Below, one piece after another: positions 8,001 through 15,205 of a stretch of DNA of 58,095 nt. The translations under genes and the position numbers were made by a program. The notes under the pieces are model-generated. The model did no database searches. It was not told the DNA's origin and saw only the letters and a list, made by a program, of their open reading frames with translations. Source of the DNA: Bacteroidales bacterium (GTDB lineage Bacteria > Bacteroidota > Bacteroidia > Bacteroidales > UBA932); contig JAKSJQ010000009.1 in NCBI GenBank assembly GCA_024402115.1, forward strand, positions 1-58,095, read 5' to 3'. The number at the start of each line of letters is the position of its first letter. Position 1 is the stretch's first letter.

Positions 8001-8097
8001 CCCTCATACCATGGAACTCGGCACCGTATCGAATTCGTTCACCTTCAAGATGCCTGAGAACTCAGTCGGAATCATCCGCATGGTTCCTTGCAAATAA
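5038..8097 (+). CDS. Secreted SGNH carbohydrate esterase fused to GH51 alpha-L-arabinofuranosidase
   Basis: Two-domain secreted enzyme of 1019 residues acting on acetylated arabinose-containing plant polysaccharides (inferred). The signal peptide is MKKTLFAVMALILGASFVAN. Residues about 25-285 are a SASA-type SGNH esterase: GQSNM (Ser37), VAGAKIELWD, HQGES (174-178) and a likely catalytic His257 in FHFSTEGM. From about residue 295 a GH51 enzyme follows: ISPTLPGIFFEDINNSLDGG, the acid/base GNEN (Glu691), HYYMSDDWF and the nucleophile VGEF (Glu789), then a C-terminal beta domain with a Gly/Pro/Arg-rich stretch near residues 955-980. ATG 5038 is preferred because the signal peptide starts there and the -7 box lies just upstream. 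It stands alone between ridA and a terminator. Confidence 0.92.
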   Translation: MKKTLFAVMALILGASFVANAQKPDPKFHIYLCFGQSNMEAGAVPAEQDKDFNDPRFQFVAAVDMPKMDREMGKWYTAVPPICRPSNNMGPVDFFGRKMIEVMPADYRVGVINVSVAGAKIELWDKDAYKEYIDSERDWMKDIVEMYGGSPYQRLLDMAKIAQKDGVIKGMLLHQGESNSDDPEWPAKVKKIHDDLCKDLGLNPKDIPLLAGELKYEESDGICWRFNRDILPHLPEVLPNSHVISALGCESTGDTFHFSTEGMRLLGYRYAEKMLQLQGFTKPQTRTVTLNPAKLGISISPTLPGIFFEDINNSLDGGICAQLIQNNSFQAYDVPEAPDPREFSQSDTTFFGWTVVAKDGAKGQAHTVDYKPLRPNMKRMYTYYPDDQYDDELRYRQFCVRFDVEDPGEGYGIAANGYGISPYVFRDRNAFYSNNTQTPSIAVKEGIRYDLGLYLQGENYKGNIKVYLENKEGELNSNVITISSLDSNWKKHVGALKALRSEDSRLAIVADSKGTFYLDFVTLVPEESELWLEGAAGPFRKDMMQTLADLKPTFMRFPGGCASEGSTYFGQVFWKNSIGPVEERIGFRNHWGYWTSQYVGFYEYLLMAESLGATPLPVLNNGVTCQFAGHSYIAPLETERDRQNFYNVFVKDALDFIEFCNGSVTTEWGAKRAQMGHPAPFNLKYLGIGNENRGPEFWERFDIMYKAVKAQYPDIVIVSTAGSAAQGPEFNANYAEIDAKYPDTIVDEHYYMSDDWFYKNGDRYAPGKVRGAEGNTYDRSKPTRVFVGEFANNRTNNAYVSTMSEAAYWLSLERNSDMVSMAAYAPLFCKKGYNKWNSNMIWFDNRGLWRTSNYYYQKLFSEAGDRAFEMSEVMDGNVADSTIYTSPTIDTATGEIFVKFVNSEAVDKMVTINTGSKTAYKVEVEFISSHNTEVKNQKDQNYYSSHPDYQMPARRPGMGGPRPSGDTRPGIPGGFRFVRPVNYLEAVVPHTMELGTVSNSFTFKMPENSVGIIRMVPCK

Positions 8098-8118
8098 GCA
8101 TCTGACGATACCAAAAAT

Positions 8119-8153
8119 AGAGGCTGACCCCCAAAAAGGTCAGCCTCTTTTTT
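8119..8153. terminator. Terminator after the esterase/arabinofuranosidase gene
   Basis: An 11-bp perfect stem AGAGGCTGACC / GGTCAGCCTCT with loop CCCAAAAA, then TTTTT. The stem can also serve the convergent DUF2207 gene. Confidence 0.85.
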
Positions 8154-8171
8154 ATTCTTAGCCGAGAAATA

Positions 8172-9812
8172 TTAGCGTGCGCCTCCACCGAATCCGCCTC
8201 CGGAGAATCCGCCGCCACCGCCGAACGATGCAGCGCCGCCATGTCCGCCTGCAGCACCCTGACGGCTTGCGTAGGACTGCCTTGCGTTGGTGATCGAAGA
8301 CGAAAGACCGTTGGTTGCGTGGATGATCTGGTTCATGGTGTAGTAGTCGTACATCATGTTCTCGTCGAAGGCCTTAGGGTTGATGTCCTTGAGCTCCTTC
8401 GCCACCTTGTCCGCCACACCGAAGAGGGCGGCGAAGATGAGATAATCCTGCCAGAGCGCCACTTCGCCGACTCCGCGCTCATCCGAGAGGGTGAACTCCT
8501 TGAGGAACTTCTTGAGTCCCACGAGTTGGCATGCATATTTCTGGGATTCGTAGCTGTATTCGCCGTCACGGTACCAGCCGTTGGCCACAAGCCTCTGCTT
8601 TCCTGCAGCCTGGAGGCTTTCGGTCCACTTGTAGATGCGCTTGGTGTTGCGCCTTGACCACTTGCTGAACTCCCTGTCCTGGAGGATCTGGTCGCTTCCG
8701 CTGGCCTCCTTCATCATCTGGTAGAGCTCTCCTTCCGGGCTTTCCGGGTCGAGAGGGGTCTTGCCCTGCGCGAAGCTGATCTCAACCTTGCCGGCAGCGT
8801 CATGGCTGACGACGAGGTGACCCTGCTCGAGCATGCGGAGTATGATCGCGGCTGCGATCCTGTTCTTCTCGTCGGTGAACCAGAGCTTCTGAAGTATGTA
8901 CTCGCTGGCCACCACGTCACCGTTGTAAGGGACGTCGCGCGCCCATTCCACTTCCTTGATGGACTCGACTCCGAGTATGCTCCTGTAAGTTCTCTTCCTT
9001 ACGTTTCGTACGAAGAAGGGGAAGGTGCCGATCATCATGGCGATGAAGGCAGCGAGACCTATCTTGTCCTTGGTGGTCATCTCGCCGTCATCCTCCCATT
9101 CGGAGCCTTCCATGGCGCGGTCAAGCACGTCGTCGAAGTCCTTCGACTGGATGCTGAGAGAGTAGAACTGGCCCTTGTTGAGTCTCACGAGCGCGATGAC
9201 CGAGCTCTGACGGACGAATGGCTCCGAGCTTTCAAGCACCATCTTTCCACTGACATAGTTCGCGGTTCCGTTGTATCCGAAGCCCCAGAGGCGCGAGTTG
9301 ACGTCGTCGAAGCTGATGCCGTCGGCGAGTATGGTCACCTTCACGTGCTTAGGGGAAGGGGAGATGCCTGGTGAGACGAACTGCATGTGGACCATGTCGT
9401 AGTCGTTGAGCGACTTCACGACATTGCTCATGTCGTACTCGACGGTGAACCTATGGTCCCCGTAGCTGCCGAGTCCCCAGCAGATCTCATAACCCTGGGA
9501 TACGCGCGCAAGTCCGCAGCGTCCTGCCTTGGCCTCCATCGAGCGCTCCGTGTTCCATGAACCTTCGGTGATGAATTCCCTGCCGTTCTCCTCGACCCTA
9601 AGACCGCTGATCTGGATGTCTCCGAGATTGTAGCGGACGAGGTACCACTCAGTTCCGCGGTCAGCGTTGAGGTCCCACAGCTCCGTGATATGGGCCGAAC
9701 CGTCGTGGTTCAGTCGCACGGTGATGTCGACATCCCTGACCTGGGCGTCCATATTTATGACAAAGGCGGCCGAAAGGACCGCCATCGTCAATAATGCGAT
9801 TATCCTTTTCAT
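8172..9812 (-). CDS. DUF2207 membrane protein
   Basis: Membrane protein of unknown function, 546 residues. It has a signal peptide (MKRIIALLTMAVLSAAFVIN), then an extracytoplasmic beta domain with features of DUF2207: VRLNHDGSAHITELWDLNAD, RGTEWYLVRYNLGDI and FTVEYDMSNVV. A membrane segment follows at about 253-273 (IGLAAFIAMMIGTFPFFV), then a cytoplasmic domain with the DUF2207 motif ASEYILQKLWF and a second hydrophobic patch (WQDYLIFAALFGVADKVA). The C terminus is a Gly/Ala/Phe-rich tail ending FGGGAR. Its ATG overlaps the lemA stop by one base (TGATG), so the two are translationally coupled, the usual LemA/DUF2207 pairing. Confidence 0.88.
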   Translation of the reverse strand: MKRIIALLTMAVLSAAFVINMDAQVRDVDITVRLNHDGSAHITELWDLNADRGTEWYLVRYNLGDIQISGLRVEENGREFITEGSWNTERSMEAKAGRCGLARVSQGYEICWGLGSYGDHRFTVEYDMSNVVKSLNDYDMVHMQFVSPGISPSPKHVKVTILADGISFDDVNSRLWGFGYNGTANYVSGKMVLESSEPFVRQSSVIALVRLNKGQFYSLSIQSKDFDDVLDRAMEGSEWEDDGEMTTKDKIGLAAFIAMMIGTFPFFVRNVRKRTYRSILGVESIKEVEWARDVPYNGDVVASEYILQKLWFTDEKNRIAAAIILRMLEQGHLVVSHDAAGKVEISFAQGKTPLDPESPEGELYQMMKEASGSDQILQDREFSKWSRRNTKRIYKWTESLQAAGKQRLVANGWYRDGEYSYESQKYACQLVGLKKFLKEFTLSDERGVGEVALWQDYLIFAALFGVADKVAKELKDINPKAFDENMMYDYYTMNQIIHATNGLSSSITNARQSYASRQGAAGGHGGAASFGGGGGFSGGGFGGGAR

Positions 9813-10360
9813 CAGATCTTCATTGAAGGCATTTCGGTCTTCTCAGCTGCTACCTCGAGGTACTGCCTCTCGGTGAAATGAAGCATGCTTGCAGCGAAGT
9901 TAGAAGGAATCTGACGGATGAGACGGTTGTACTTGGTAACGGTGTCGTTGTATACCATGCGGCTCATACGAACCTGGTTCTCGTATACGTTGACGCTGTC
10001 CATGGTCTTGATGTAGGTATCGTTGGCCTTGAGGTCTGGATACTGCTCAGCGACGATGTTGATCTGCCTCATTGCGCTTGAGAGAGCCTTCTCCTGCTCC
10101 TCAACGTCAGCTGCTGTGCTTGAGCCAGTCACGTTCTTCCTCATTGCGATAATGTCGCGGAGGGTGTTGTATTCATGCTCGCTATATGACTTGGTGAGCT
10201 CGACGAGAGCCTTGAGGGCATCCCAACGGCTTGCCTGCTGTACACCGATCTGGCTGAGTGCGTTCTTGCAGAGCTCGTCCTGGTTTACGAGTTCCCTCTG
10301 TGCTGAAATGAACCAGAGTACCAATGCTGCCACGATGGCAAGGATGATAAGAAGTGTCAT
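9812..10360 (-). CDS. lemA: LemA family protein
   Basis: Small membrane-anchored helical protein, 182 residues, of poorly known function. An N-terminal membrane helix (LLIILAIVAALVLWFI) is followed by a long helical bundle carrying the LemA marks: RWDALKALVELTKSYSEHE, an N-rich turn after it, AEQYPDLKAN (family: E.YP.LKA) and YN..I..FP replaced here by YNRLIRQIPSNFAASML. In Bacteroidota it is normally made together with a DUF2207 or TPM-domain partner, as here. A TATATTTG -7 box lies at 10394-10401, 33 bases upstream. Confidence 0.95.
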   Translation of the reverse strand: MTLLIILAIVAALVLWFISAQRELVNQDELCKNALSQIGVQQASRWDALKALVELTKSYSEHEYNTLRDIIAMRKNVTGSSTAADVEEQEKALSSAMRQINIVAEQYPDLKANDTYIKTMDSVNVYENQVRMSRMVYNDTVTKYNRLIRQIPSNFAASMLHFTERQYLEVAAEKTEMPSMKI

Positions 10361-10393
10361 GATCTTGTTCTTTATTAGGTTTGACTTAAACTA

Positions 10394-10401
10394 CAAATAT
10401 A
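10394..10401 (-). promoter_or_regulatory. -7 box for lemA-DUF2207
   Basis: Minus-strand TATATTTG, 33 bases upstream of the lemA ATG, in the divergent region shared with the HAD phosphatase gene. On the plus strand the weaker TATATTCG (10421-10428) precedes that gene. Confidence 0.6.
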
Positions 10402-10454
10402 TAAATGTCATTCTATTTTCAGTATATTCGCGTCGAATTTTTCTCCTTAATCAT

Positions 10455-11114
10455 ATGAAATACGATCTCGTGATATTCGACCTTGACGGAACGCTCCTGA
10501 ACACTATCGAGGATCTCGGCGACGCCGTAAACCATGCGCTTGAGTCTAAAGGCTTTGCCGGACACGGCATGCGTGAATACAAGGCCATGGTAGGAAACGG
10601 CGTGAGGAAGCTTGTCGAAAGGGCAATTCCCGAGGCTTTCCGTCAATCTACTATAATAGACGACGTGTTGGGTCGTTTTATTACACATTATGAGAAAAAT
10701 ATTGATGTTAAGACGAAACCTTACCGAGGAATGCAGCGTCTTCTCGCCGATCTTTCCGCTTCCGGGGTCAAGCTCGCGGTCGCATCGAACAAGTTCCAGA
10801 GCGGCACTGAGACCCTCGTCGCGAAGTTCTTCGGTGATATTCCTTTCGTCGCTGTGTTCGGAAACAAGGAGGGGCAGCCTCTCAAGCCCTCTCCGGAGCT
10901 GGTCCGCCAGATATGTTCCATGGCTTTCCCTGAAGGAGGGGAGCACAGGGTGGCGCTCGTCGGAGATTCAGATACGGACATGGCCACAGCCCGCAACGCC
11001 GGCATCGATGCTGTCGCAGTCACCTGGGGCTTCCGCTCGCGCGCTGAACTGGAGCAGGCAGGGGCTGAGAACTTCGCATCGACAGCCCTCCAGCTACGTC
11101 AATTCCTGAAATAA
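10455..11114 (+). CDS. HAD-superfamily phosphatase, phosphoglycolate phosphatase-like
   Basis: Cytoplasmic phosphohydrolase of the Gph/PGMB type, 219 residues, close to the family length. HAD motif I is FDLDGTLLNT (nucleophile Asp and acid/base Asp at the start), motif II is LAVASNK, motif III the Lys of GQPLKPSPE and motif IV VGDSDTDMATARNAG. An alpha-helical cap lies between residues about 16 and 80 (C1 cap). Substrate is inferred: phosphoglycolate or another small sugar phosphate. A longer frame extends upstream through lemA, but ATG 10455 directly precedes motif I and is the sensible start. It is divergent from lemA. Confidence 0.9.
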   Translation: MKYDLVIFDLDGTLLNTIEDLGDAVNHALESKGFAGHGMREYKAMVGNGVRKLVERAIPEAFRQSTIIDDVLGRFITHYEKNIDVKTKPYRGMQRLLADLSASGVKLAVASNKFQSGTETLVAKFFGDIPFVAVFGNKEGQPLKPSPELVRQICSMAFPEGGEHRVALVGDSDTDMATARNAGIDAVAVTWGFRSRAELEQAGAENFASTALQLRQFLK

Positions 11115-11205
11115 TTCTTTAAACTCTTTAAAAAGACCTAAAACGCAGTATTTTCGTGAGTTAGGTCGAAATATGACGAATTTCTGCAAAAAAGTTTTTA
11201 AAAAA

Positions 11206-11236
11206 TTTGCAAAATAAAATTATCGTCGTAACTTTG
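11206..11236 (+). promoter_or_regulatory. Strong orphan promoter
   Basis: A -33 TTTG (11206-11209), exactly 19 bases of spacer, and a -7 TAACTTTG (11229-11236). No gene starts within 330 bases downstream; a hairpin-T-run structure ends at 11358. Confidence 0.7.
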
Positions 11237-11240
11237 TGTC

Positions 11241-11358
11241 GGTTGAACGGGAAAGCTGTTCGGTAAGTACCTCAACCGATTGGTTATTAGTTTTAGTGTT
11301 ATTATTTATGTGGTTAGTATGAGGTGCCCCGCGTGATGCGGCGCAGCTCATTCTTTTT
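11241..11358 (+). ncRNA. Candidate small RNA (about 115 bases)
   Basis: Predicted transcript from the promoter at 11206-11236 to a terminator-like hairpin. Near the 5' end CGGTTGA (11240-11246) pairs perfectly with TCAACCG (11272-11278). An AT-rich single-stranded stretch follows. At the 3' end GAGGTGCCCCGC (11321-11332) pairs with GCGGCGCAGCTC (11338-11349) at 10 of 12 positions over a GTGAT loop, followed by ATTCTTTTTAT. No reasonable reading frame is present. It does not match 6S, SRP, RNase P or tmRNA cores that I recognise. Confidence 0.5.
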
Positions 11359-11521
11359 ATATACAGGTCTCATCGAATCTTTTGTCCAACCCTCATCTGA
11401 AATGCTGCAGAAATAAGGAGTATCGTGATAGGTGAGCAATAAGGAACAACTTGCTTCCCGGCCGGATAAGATGCTAATAAAAGAGATTAAACAAATTGCA
11501 GAATATCCGATAAAACGAATT

Positions 11522-11575
11522 TTTGTGAATTGATAATTAATGATTACTTTTGTCATGTAATAACACAAAAGTAAT
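11522..11575 (+). promoter_or_regulatory. Promoter and palindromic operator of the AraC-type gene
   Basis: A -33 TTTG (11522-11525), a 19-base spacer and a -7 TACTTTTG (11545-11552). A perfect 11-base inverted repeat, ATTACTTTTGT (11543-11553) and ACAAAAGTAAT (11565-11575), covers the -7 box and the first two bases of the start codon, as an operator would. The stretch 11359-11521 between the candidate small RNA and this promoter shows nothing else that I can assign. Confidence 0.65.
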
Positions 11576-12488
11576 GACTATGGAAACTGCAGCTAGGGAA
11601 ATCGAATTGAGAAGCTTGCGCGAATTTGCACCAGGTAACACCTATCCGGATGTGTCTGACGATTTCTTCCTCGCCAATCTCAACTTTGCTCAGAGCATGG
11701 AGACTCTCCAGTACCCATGTAAGTTTGACGGATACGCAGTACTTTATTGCGTGAACGGAAAGTTCGACATCGAGATCAACCTCAGAACCTACACCATCCA
11801 GCCCGGCTCTTTCGTGATCTATGTTCCAGGCAGCATAATCAAGGTTTCCAACGTGTGCTCGGAGAACACCTCCGACTTCAGCTTTGTCGTGATCGCCGCC
11901 TCACGCTCGCTCATCTCAGACCTGAAGATTGACTTCTCGCAGCTCTACGAGGAGAGCATCATGGTCCTCGACAATCCATGCGTCATACTCTCAACGAGGG
12001 ACAAGGAACTCGGAGCCAAGTACATCAACATCATCAGCAGCCTCCTGAGCAGCGGCATCCCTAACATGATGGAAATCGTCAAGCCGGTATTCTCGTCAAT
12101 GTTCCTTCTCGTGGCAAGCCTCCTCTCTGAGAACATGAGCCAGGCAGCTCCGCGCCAAGACCACAACCACCGCTCGAAGAGGGTGTTCGAGAGCTTCCTC
12201 AAGCTCGTCACCGAGCATCATAACGAGCACAGATATCTCGACTACTACGCAGAGAAGCTCTGCCTCACTCCTAAGTATCTTTCGGCGACAGTGAAGGCTG
12301 TGAGTGGCAGGTCGGCTCCGGAGTGGATCGACTCTTTCGTGGTGGTTGAGGCGAAGAACCTTCTCAAGTACTCGAACCTTGACGTGAAGGAGATCGGTTT
12401 CCGACTGAACTTCAACGCACCGTCGGTATTCTGCCGCTTCTTCAAGTCGCAGACTGGAATGACCCCTAGCGAGTACAGGAATTCCTGA
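11574..12488 (+). CDS. AraC-family transcriptional regulator
   Basis: DNA-binding regulator of 304 residues. The N-terminal half is a cupin-like sensing domain (YAVLYCVNGKFDIEINLRTY, QPGSFVIYVPGSII). The C-terminal about 100 residues are an AraC double helix-turn-helix: DYYAEKLCLTPKYLSATVKA (first HTH) and KEIGFRLNFNAPSVFCRFFK then GMTPSEYRNS (second HTH and signature). The effector is unknown. Its stop abuts the stop of a second AraC-type gene on the other strand. The start is ATG 11574 (or 11580), a few bases after the expected transcription start. The palindrome over its promoter suggests autoregulation. Confidence 0.9.
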   Translation: MTMETAAREIELRSLREFAPGNTYPDVSDDFFLANLNFAQSMETLQYPCKFDGYAVLYCVNGKFDIEINLRTYTIQPGSFVIYVPGSIIKVSNVCSENTSDFSFVVIAASRSLISDLKIDFSQLYEESIMVLDNPCVILSTRDKELGAKYINIISSLLSSGIPNMMEIVKPVFSSMFLLVASLLSENMSQAAPRQDHNHRSKRVFESFLKLVTEHHNEHRYLDYYAEKLCLTPKYLSATVKAVSGRSAPEWIDSFVVVEAKNLLKYSNLDVKEIGFRLNFNAPSVFCRFFKSQTGMTPSEYRNS

Positions 12489-13346
12489 TTATTTTACCGA
12501 ATGCCGGTAAGCTCTCGGCGAGACTCCGGTAATCCTCTTGAAATACTTTCCGAAAAGGGAAGGAGACATGAAATTGAGCCTTGCGCTGATCTGGTCGACC
12601 GTCAGGTCGGTGGATTTGAGCAGGGCTTTGCATTCTATGATCGTGAAGTCGTCGATGATGTCGAGGGCTGACTTTCCGGTGCAGTCCTTGACCACCTGCG
12701 AGAGATACTTCGGCGTGAGGCACATCATGTCGGCGTAGCCGGCCACGGTCCTCTCGGACTTGTAGTTCTCCTTCACGAGCTTGGTGAACTGCTCGGAGAT
12801 GCTGTCCTTTCGCGAGAGCTTCCTCTGCGCAACTGCGTTCCTGCTCAGCGCGAATCCGTATACGAGGGTGAGGGCCATGTGCTTGACGGCCTCGAGCCTG
12901 TAGGTGTTGTCCGTCTCGTTCACGAGATTCTCGAGGAGGTAGCGGAACGAGGTCACGATATGCTTGTGGCCCTTGAGGGGGAAGACAGGGTCGGTGAAGA
13001 CCGCATTCCTCAGTGGGGAAGACGCATTCGAATCGGAGAGAAGACTGTCGGTGAGCTGCTTGGAGAGCACGATGACGTCGAACGAACAGTTTTCCGAGCG
13101 TTCCTTCTGACTGACTATCATTCCTTCCATGAGCATCACCATGCATGGGGAAGTGATGTGGTAATCCTGCATGTTGATGGAGATCTCGGCGGTGCCTTCG
13201 ATGAAGAAGATCACGTTGGTCGTATCGGCGAGGAAAGGCTCGCCGTCCTTGCTCCAATAGTCCTTGGTGTTGAGCAGGAGAAGGTCGTCGCCTATCCTTC
13301 CATGGTTGAATATTGTCTCCTTGAAGTAGTCTTTTCTCTTGAGCAT
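12489..13346 (-). CDS. AraC-family transcriptional regulator
   Basis: Regulator of 285 residues, paralogous in layout to its convergent neighbour. It has an N-terminal cupin-like part (NVIFFIEGTAEISINMQDYH, SPCMVMLMEGMIV) and a C-terminal AraC HTH pair (GYADMMCLTPKYLSQVVKD and DQISARLNFMSPSLFGKYFK, ending GVSPRAYRHSVK). The effector is unknown. The gene diverges from the acyl-CoA synthetase gene at 13502, which it may control. A TACATTTG -7 box lies at 13366-13373, 19 bases upstream of ATG 13346. The two AraC stop codons abut with no bases and no terminator between them. Confidence 0.9.
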   Translation of the reverse strand: MLKRKDYFKETIFNHGRIGDDLLLLNTKDYWSKDGEPFLADTTNVIFFIEGTAEISINMQDYHITSPCMVMLMEGMIVSQKERSENCSFDVIVLSKQLTDSLLSDSNASSPLRNAVFTDPVFPLKGHKHIVTSFRYLLENLVNETDNTYRLEAVKHMALTLVYGFALSRNAVAQRKLSRKDSISEQFTKLVKENYKSERTVAGYADMMCLTPKYLSQVVKDCTGKSALDIIDDFTIIECKALLKSTDLTVDQISARLNFMSPSLFGKYFKRITGVSPRAYRHSVK

Positions 13347-13365
13347 GGTCTAAGAATTAGTGGAA

Positions 13366-13373
13366 CAAATGTA
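13366..13373 (-). promoter_or_regulatory. -7 box for the minus-strand AraC gene
   Basis: Minus-strand TACATTTG, 19 bases before ATG 13346. Confidence 0.55.
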
Positions 13374-13471
13374 ATCAATTTTGGAATATTTTACCTTGAT
13401 CTTCTAAGTAAAAAAGGGAAAATAGTATATAAAAATAGTTAATTGTTCGCGTAAATGCAGAAAAATGGGTA

Positions 13472-13479
13472 TATTTTTG
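13472..13479 (+). promoter_or_regulatory. -7 box for the acyl-CoA synthetase pair
   Basis: TATTTTTG, 22 bases before ATG 13502. The leader contains TTCATAAACCTTAAA (from 13483), a 15-base string repeated upstream of the GH54 gene (45528). Confidence 0.55.
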
Positions 13480-13501
13480 TAATTCATAAACCTTAAACCA
13501 T

Positions 13502-15199
13502 ATGATGCAGATTTACATGCGCACGCGCAAAATGCGCGAGAAGTACATCGATACACTCGCAAAGCTCTACGATTACGCTACTGCAGCCTACTCGAAAAAA
13601 CAGTATACCCAGTGGTTCGACACCAAGGAAGGAGGATATACCTATGCCTCTTTCAAGCAGGGTTGCGACAACCTTTCCAAGCTCCTTACCCAGTACGGAA
13701 TCGGAGCAGGAGACAAGGTCGCTATCTTCTCCCAGAGCATGCCTAACTGGTCGCTCGCATTCTTCAGTGCCGTCACTTTCGGACGAATCGCTATTCCTAT
13801 CCTTCCGGACAGCTCCGAGAACGAGGTCAACAATATCATCAACCATTCAGGTTCCAAGGTCATTTTCGTATCGCAGAGGCTTGCCTCCAAGGTCAGCAAG
13901 GAGATCAGGGACAAGATGACCCTCGTGATAGAACTCGACACCCTCGACATCATCCAGTCCGATTATGAGCAGTTCACCTGCGAGGGCAAGACCTCGGTGC
14001 CTACTCCTGACGACATGGCGGCGATCATCTACACCTCCGGTACCACGGGCAGCGCGAAGGGCGTCGTCCTCTCCCACAGGAACCTCGCTTCGAACGTGAT
14101 CACCTGCTACCATTCATGTCCGAGGAACTCGAAGGACAGATGGCTCTCTCTCCTCCCTATGGCTCATACACTGGAGATGACCCTCTGCATGCTCTATCCG
14201 ATGTTCTGCGGTGCTACCGTGTACTATCTCCAGAAGCCACCGGTTCCAGCCATCCTTCTCAAGGCAATGAAGATCGTGAAGCCAACCACCATCCTTTCGG
14301 TTCCGCTCATCATCGAGAAGATATACAAGGGCAGCGTGCTCCCGACCATACAGAAGAGCCGCACCCTCACCTGGATGCGCTCCAACATGAACGGTCTGAT
14401 GTGCAAGATCATCGGCATGAAGCTGAAGTCGACCTTCGGCGGCCATGTCACCTTCTTCGGCATCGGCGGTGCGAAGCTCGATCCTGAGGTGGAGAGCTTC
14501 CTTCTCAAGGCGAACTTCCCTTATGCGATCGGATATGGACTCACCGAGACCTCTCCGCTGATCGGATACGCAGTCAAGAGGAACAGGACCGTCGGTACTT
14601 TCGGCTACCCTGTATACAACGTGCAGCTTCGCCTCGACGACGTCAATCCTGAGACAGGCGAGGGCGAGGTCGTAGCCAAGGGCCCTAACGTGATGCTCGG
14701 CTACTACAAGGATCCGGTCAGGACCAGGAGCGTCTTCACCGAGGACGGATGGTTCCGTACCAACGACCTTGCAGCGCAGGACGAGAAGGGACGCTTCTAC
14801 ATCAAGGGACGTAAGAACAACATGATACTTGGCCCGTCGGGCGAGAATATCTATCCAGAGGAGATCGAGGACGTAATCAACAACGCTGAGGGCGTTACCG
14901 AGTCCATCGTAGTCGAGAGAAACGGCCACCTCGTCGCACTCGTGCAGCCTATCGAGGGCTTCATCGACTGGGACAAGGAAGGTGAGGACAAGATGTACGA
15001 GAAGATCGATACCTGGAAGGAGAAGATCCTCACCAAGGTCAACAAGAACGTAAACAAGACTTCGCGAATCAGCTCAGTGGAGGTCATGAAGGAACCTTTC
15101 GAGAAGACCGCCACGATGAAGATCCGCAGGTTCAAGTACAAGGACTCAGCGCCGACCGTGGAGGCCGACAGGAAGTCCAAGGAAAATGAAAACAAATAA
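13502..15199 (+). CDS. Long-chain fatty-acid--CoA ligase (AMP-forming), paralogue 1
   Basis: Activates a fatty acid (or related carboxylate) with ATP and CoA through an acyl-adenylate. It has 565 residues, typical of LC-FACS. The adenylate-forming motifs are in order: P-loop YTSGTTGSAKGVVLSH, YGLTETSPL, GWFRTNDLA with the adenosine-binding Asp, GRKNNMILGPSGENIYPEEI (hinge) and the C-terminal catalytic Lys in FEKTATMKIRRFKY. ATG 13502 is immediately followed by a second ATG. Another ligase starts 6 bases after its stop, so the two form an operon. A third paralogue lies at 23180-24883. The acyl substrate is not predictable from sequence. Confidence 0.93.
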   Translation: MMQIYMRTRKMREKYIDTLAKLYDYATAAYSKKQYTQWFDTKEGGYTYASFKQGCDNLSKLLTQYGIGAGDKVAIFSQSMPNWSLAFFSAVTFGRIAIPILPDSSENEVNNIINHSGSKVIFVSQRLASKVSKEIRDKMTLVIELDTLDIIQSDYEQFTCEGKTSVPTPDDMAAIIYTSGTTGSAKGVVLSHRNLASNVITCYHSCPRNSKDRWLSLLPMAHTLEMTLCMLYPMFCGATVYYLQKPPVPAILLKAMKIVKPTTILSVPLIIEKIYKGSVLPTIQKSRTLTWMRSNMNGLMCKIIGMKLKSTFGGHVTFFGIGGAKLDPEVESFLLKANFPYAIGYGLTETSPLIGYAVKRNRTVGTFGYPVYNVQLRLDDVNPETGEGEVVAKGPNVMLGYYKDPVRTRSVFTEDGWFRTNDLAAQDEKGRFYIKGRKNNMILGPSGENIYPEEIEDVINNAEGVTESIVVERNGHLVALVQPIEGFIDWDKEGEDKMYEKIDTWKEKILTKVNKNVNKTSRISSVEVMKEPFEKTATMKIRRFKYKDSAPTVEADRKSKENENK

Positions 15200-15205
15200 T
15201 TAGCA

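Noticed and set aside
11314..11568. 84-residue hydrophobic minus-strand frame in the 11115-11573 gap
   Set aside because: It overlaps the candidate small RNA hairpin and the AraC promoter palindrome, has no recognisable family feature, and its apparent -7 box is the mirror of the plus-strand promoter.
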